Positions 60,742 through 64,000 of a stretch of 64,000 nt of DNA are shown one piece after another. A program made the translations under genes and the position numbers. The notes below the pieces were generated by a model. That model saw only the letters and a program-made list of their open reading frames with translations, was not told where the DNA came from and did not search any database. Position 1 is the first letter of the stretch, and each line of letters begins with the position of its first letter. The stretch comes from Streptomyces sp. M92 (GTDB lineage Bacteria; Actinomycetota; Actinomycetes; Streptomycetales; Streptomycetaceae), in contig NZ_CP101137.1 in NCBI RefSeq assembly GCF_028473745.1, positions 7,075,501 to 7,139,500 of the forward strand, in the 5' to 3' direction.

Positions 60742-61530
60742 TCAGGCGACCTCGGGGGCGGCGGTGGCCGGTCCGCCGAGCGCGTCGCGCCGCTCGGGCG
60801 CCCGCAGGGTCACCATGCGGCGCCAGCCGGCCAGCCGCTCGAAGGCGTACACCGCGTGGATGCCCGCCGCGAGCAGCGCGGACCTGGCGCGGGACCAGCC
60901 GAGGAGGCGCCCCATGCGGGCCATGACGCCGAGGCTGACGTCCCGGTGGACGCGGATCTCGGCGAGTGCGCACTCGCGCAGCGTCGCGTGGATGTGGCGG
61001 CCGTGTCCGGCGGCGGCGTAGCGCAGCAGTTCCTCGTGGGAGTAGGCGAGGTGGTTGTCCTCGTCGGCGGAGATCATCCGGACGGCCCGGCCCAGGTCCG
61101 GGTGGTCCCCGAAGTGCTTGAGGAGCATCGCCATCTGCTCGGCCGCGCGCTGTTCGGTGACCCTGCTGTGCGCCAGGTAGGTGATGATGTCGCGGACGGT
61201 CAGCGGCTGGTCGGCCTTGAGCTTCTCGTGGGCGAGGCCGATGCCGTGCCGTTCCAGGAGCATGGTGTAGTCGGTCTCGGGCGGCACCTCGACGGGCTCG
61301 AGGCCGCGCTTCTTCAGCAGGGCGTTGAAGATCCGCCCGTGCTTGTCCTCGTCCGCGCCGTGCCGGGTGATCTTGGGTGCGAGGGCGCGCTCGCTCTCCG
61401 GCACGAGCGCCGCGATGCGCGCGTTCTCCCAGCCGCCCTGCGACTCACCGCTGGCCGCGATGGAGCAGAAGAGACGGAACGACTCGTCGTTGTCGAGGAT
61501 CTCCTGGAACAGGCTCTTGGCCGAAAGCAT
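60742..61530 (-). CDS. Ferritin-like di-iron protein
   Basis: The 262-residue product has a four-helix ferritin-like domain with metal-binding-type motifs (D-E-D-K-H near residue 61; E-Q-R-A-A-E-Q near 122; D-E-D-N-H-L-A-Y-S-H near 155), plus a C-terminal extension. These patterns recall rubrerythrin or MiaE-like di-iron enzymes. The substrate or role is not clear. The ATG at 61530 has AGAGGTG upstream; a GTG three codons earlier is an alternative. Confidence 0.85.
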   Translation of the reverse strand: MLSAKSLFQEILDNDESFRLFCSIAASGESQGGWENARIAALVPESERALAPKITRHGADEDKHGRIFNALLKKRGLEPVEVPPETDYTMLLERHGIGLAHEKLKADQPLTVRDIITYLAHSRVTEQRAAEQMAMLLKHFGDHPDLGRAVRMISADEDNHLAYSHEELLRYAAAGHGRHIHATLRECALAEIRVHRDVSLGVMARMGRLLGWSRARSALLAAGIHAVYAFERLAGWRRMVTLRAPERRDALGGPATAAPEVA

Positions 61531-61708
61531 CGATGGCACCTCTCTGCCTCTGCAAGGTGGCGCAGATTCCGCAGACTCCGCAAAGACCGAGTCAAGTGCG
61601 GGAGGTGAGGCGCGGCAACAGGTGCGGCGGGCAACTCAGCCAAAAGAAGGACGGCCAGGAACGCGAGGAGGCGTAACCACACGCGCACGGGCGCGTTGTG
61701 CTCCGTGA

Positions 61709-61749
61709 CGGCCGTGGCGGGGAAGACCCCCGAGCCCCCACCACGGCCG
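61709..61749 (-). terminator. Terminator of the LLM oxidoreductase gene
   Basis: A 9-base stem (61709-61717 with 61741-61749), extendable by inner gggg/cccc pairs, begins 18 bases beyond the LLM stop. The remaining 228-base gap to the ferritin-like gene holds short direct repeats of gcagattccgcagactccgc type and nothing else. Confidence 0.6.
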
Positions 61750-61767
61750 CAGAACCTACCGGCGGAC

Positions 61768-62823
61768 CTACGCCAGTCCGGCCCGCTCCAGGGCCTCCGT
61801 GCCGGCGCGGAGCGCGGCGATCCGCTCGTCCAGGGTGAAGCCCGCGGGGGCGAGCGTCAGGGTGGTGACACCGGCGGCGGCGTAGGCCTTCATCCGGTCC
61901 GCGATGCGGTCGACGGAGCCGAGCAGGGTGGTCTGGTCGATCAGCTCGTGCGGTACGGCCGCGGCGGCGCCCTCCTTGTCGCCGGACAGGTACTTGTCCT
62001 GGATCTCGGCGGCCTCGGCCTCGTAGCCCATGCGCTGGGCGAGCTGGTTGTAGAAGTTCTGCTTGCGGCTGCCCATGCCGCCGACGTAGAGCGCGGTGTA
62101 GGGCCGGAAGGTGTCGGCGAGCGTGGTGACGTCCTTGTCGTCGCCCAGGGCGAGCGGCAGCGTCGGGCAGATGTCGAAGCCGTCGAGGGTCTTGCCGGCC
62201 TTCCCGCGTCCGGCGCGCAGGTGCTTGACCGCGGTCTCCTCGAGGTGGTCGGCGGAGGGGAAGATCAGCAGGGCGCCGTCGGCGATCTCGCCGGTCTGCT
62301 CCAGGTTCTTCGGGCCGATCGCGGCGATGTACAGGGGGATGTGCTCGCGCTGCGGGTGCACGGTGAGCTTGATCGGCTTGCCGGGACCGCCGGGCAGCGG
62401 CAGCGTCCAGTGCTGTCCCTCGTAGGAGAGCCGTTCCCTGGTCATCGCCTTGCGCACGATCTCGACGTACTCGCGGGTGCGGGCGAGCGGCTTGTCGAAC
62501 TTGACGCCGTACCAGCCCTCGGAGACCTGCGGGCCGGAGACGCCGAGGCCGAGCCGGAAGCGGCCCTTGGAGAGGGAGTCCAGGGTGGCGGCCGTCATCG
62601 CGGTCATCGCGGGCTGGCGGGCCGGGATCTGGAAGATGGCCGAGCCCACGTCGATGCGCTCGGTCTGGGCGGCGACCCAGGTGAGCACGGTGGCGGCGTC
62701 GGAGCCGTAGGCCTCGGCGGCCCAGCAGACGGCGTACCCGAGCCGGTCGGCCTCCTGGGCGACGGCCAGGTTGTCCGCGTCCATTCCGGCACCCCAGTAG
62801 CCGAGGTTGATCCCGAGCTGCAT
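61768..62823 (-). CDS. LLM-class F420-dependent oxidoreductase
   Basis: The 351-residue TIM-barrel protein is of the luciferase-like family: L-G-I-N-L-G-Y-W-G-A-G near the start, A-W/C-A-A-E-A-Y-G-S-D, G-L-G-V-S-G-P-Q-V and Y-I-A-A-I-G-P-K. Such actinobacterial proteins use reduced F420 rather than FMNH2. The substrate is unknown. It is divergent from the aldo/keto reductase gene, 112 bases apart. Confidence 0.92.
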   Translation of the reverse strand: MQLGINLGYWGAGMDADNLAVAQEADRLGYAVCWAAEAYGSDAATVLTWVAAQTERIDVGSAIFQIPARQPAMTAMTAATLDSLSKGRFRLGLGVSGPQVSEGWYGVKFDKPLARTREYVEIVRKAMTRERLSYEGQHWTLPLPGGPGKPIKLTVHPQREHIPLYIAAIGPKNLEQTGEIADGALLIFPSADHLEETAVKHLRAGRGKAGKTLDGFDICPTLPLALGDDKDVTTLADTFRPYTALYVGGMGSRKQNFYNQLAQRMGYEAEAAEIQDKYLSGDKEGAAAAVPHELIDQTTLLGSVDRIADRMKAYAAAGVTTLTLAPAGFTLDERIAALRAGTEALERAGLA

Positions 62824-62935
62824 GGCCGATTCCCCTTACCGATCAGTAACGTGTTCTGTGCCCCGACCTTAGCGCGGGAATTCGGTTGTCCACAGGCCCC
62901 CACAGCGCAAGCCGTGGCCAGTAATGTCGGCGTTC

Positions 62936-63922
62936 ATGGAGCAGAGGCATCTCGGCCGCACCGGCCTGCGCGTGTCCCGCATCGGTCTCGGCACCCTGAC
63001 CTGGGGCCGGGACACGGACGAGCACGACGCCGCGGACCTCTTGAAGACCTTCTGGGAAGCGGGCGGGACCCTCGTCGACACGGCGGACGTGTACGGGGAC
63101 GGCGAGGCCGAGTACCTGCTCGGCCGGCTCATGGAGGGCCTGGTGCCGCGCCGGGACCTGGTCATCTCGACCAAGGCGGGCAGCGTGCCGGACCCCGACC
63201 GCCGCTTCGACGGTTCGCGCGCCCACCTCCTCTCGGCACTGGACGCCTCGCTGGCCCGCCTGGGCACGGACCACGTCGACGTGTGGCACCTGCACGCCTT
63301 CGACCCGGACACTCCGCTGGAGGAGACGCTGCACGCCCTCGACGTGGCGGTGAGCAGCGGCCGCGCCCGGTACGCGGGCGTTTCGAACTTCTGCGGCTGG
63401 CAGCTGGCCAAGGCGGCGACCTGGCAGGTGGCGGCGCCGGGCGTGCGGAACCGGTTGGCGAGCACGCAGATGGAGTACTCGCTGCTCCAGCGCGGCATCG
63501 AGCGCGAGGTGCTGCCGGCCGCCCTGGACCTGGGCATCGGGCTGCTCCCCTCCTCGCCGCTGGGCCGCGGGGTCCTCACGGGCAAGTACCGCAAGGACGC
63601 GACGCCGACCGACTCGCGGGGCGCCTCGGAGCACCTGGCCCCCTTCGTCGCCCCCTACCTCGACGACACGGCCGGCCACATCGTGGACGCGGTGGCGACG
63701 GCGGCGGACGGGCTCGCGGTGACGCCGCTCCAGGTGGCGCTGGCGTGGGTGCGGGACCGGCCCGGCGTGGTCGCCCCGATCGTCGGCGCGCGCAACGCGC
63801 AGCAACTCACGGCGGCGTTGTCAGTGGAGGCCCTTAGTCTTCCTGACGAGATCTGCCGGGCGCTCGACGACGTGTCGGCGCCCGTGCACCGCTATCCCGA
63901 TCACGACTGGAGCACGCTGTGA
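62936..63922 (+). CDS. Aldo/keto reductase
   Basis: The 328-residue NADPH-dependent reductase has the family motifs R-H-L-G-R-T-G-L-R-V-S near the start, D-T-A-D-V-Y-G-D-G-E-A-E with the catalytic Tyr and Asp at about 45-50, the catalytic Lys in S-T-K-A-G, and H-L-H in D-V-W-H-L-H. It reduces carbonyl compounds; the natural substrate is open. M-E-Q-R-H-L-G is the likely start; an ATG 12 bases earlier is in frame. Its stop overlaps the next gene (GTGA). Confidence 0.92.
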   Translation: MEQRHLGRTGLRVSRIGLGTLTWGRDTDEHDAADLLKTFWEAGGTLVDTADVYGDGEAEYLLGRLMEGLVPRRDLVISTKAGSVPDPDRRFDGSRAHLLSALDASLARLGTDHVDVWHLHAFDPDTPLEETLHALDVAVSSGRARYAGVSNFCGWQLAKAATWQVAAPGVRNRLASTQMEYSLLQRGIEREVLPAALDLGIGLLPSSPLGRGVLTGKYRKDATPTDSRGASEHLAPFVAPYLDDTAGHIVDAVATAADGLAVTPLQVALAWVRDRPGVVAPIVGARNAQQLTAALSVEALSLPDEICRALDDVSAPVHRYPDHDWSTL

Positions 63923-64000
63923 GCACGGAGCCCGAGCCCACCTCCGAGGATCCCACGGCCACCGTGGACGCCGGGCCGGAGACGCCGGGCACGACGGACC
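63919..64000 (+). CDS. Start of a further gene (acidic Pro/Thr-rich N terminus)
   Basis: A GTG overlaps the aldo/keto reductase stop by 4 bases and begins S-T-E-P-E-P-T-S-E-D-P-T-A-T-V-D. The frame stays open to the window edge. The visible part is too short and low-complexity to identify. I recall that a helix-hairpin-helix DNA-binding protein often follows this reductase in streptomycetes, which is only a guess here. Confidence 0.5.
   Translation, partial: MSTEPEPTSEDPTATVDAGPETPGTTD

Overview
The window is a stretch of a Streptomyces chromosome. It has very high G+C, near-saturated G/C at third codon positions, frequent GTG starts and ATGA/GTGA gene overlaps, and actinobacterial hallmark systems: Pup-proteasome, mycothiol synthesis (mshC), a conservon and an F420-type oxidoreductase. 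Gene order matches what I remember of the Streptomyces coelicolor SCO1615-SCO1671 interval; that is recollection, not a search.

Layout. 1-12.3 kb: the end of a class I glutamine amidotransferase, a repeat-filled gap, a LysR regulator divergent from a TDT-type carrier, a coupled XRE-cupin regulator/metal-receptor pair, a glycine-betaine ABC transporter (permease fused to two binding domains, plus ATPase), a 5'-3' exonuclease, an iron-box-controlled siderophore-interacting protein, a GNAT acetyltransferase and an RluA-type pseudouridine synthase. 12.3-16.9 kb: a complete conservon (cvn9/rar: sensor ATPase, roadblock protein, DUF742 protein, GTPase, cytochrome P450). 17.2-36 kb: the Pup-proteasome supercluster on the minus strand: arc/mpa, dop, pup, an endonuclease VII-like HNH gene, prcB, prcA, pafA, two FKBP isomerases, pafB, pafC, two small proteins, tatA, tatC and a Ski2-like helicase, interrupted only by an MFS exporter and its divergent LacI regulator. 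Pup is ligated to targets by PafA, removed by Dop, and delivers them to the Arc ring and PrcAB core; PafBC is the linked DNA-damage regulator.

36-48.6 kb: ferredoxin, a secreted protein, the tRNA m1A58 methyltransferase TrmI, an M50 site-2 protease with CBS domains and a long disordered head, a RecB-like nuclease, an orphan LuxR-type response regulator, an oligopeptide-type binding lipoprotein, a HAD phosphatase and cobalamin-dependent methionine synthase MetH. 48.9-54.2 kb: the glycerol regulon gylR-glpF-glpK-glpD with recognisable GylR operator candidates. 54.3-59.7 kb: PAC2 protein, mshC, a 45-bp minisatellite, then the conserved actinobacterial trio (SCO1664-type kinase-like protein, DUF3090, histidine phosphatase). 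59.7-64 kb: CorA, a ferritin-like protein, an LLM oxidoreductase, an aldo/keto reductase and the start of one more gene.

No tRNA, rRNA, CRISPR array, IS element or prophage was seen. The most unusual items are the HNH gene inside the pup-prcB operon, whose start codon lies in a perfect hairpin that also holds the pup stop codon; two intergenic minisatellites; and a nested, pseudoknot-like pair of inverted repeats at 44.1 kb.
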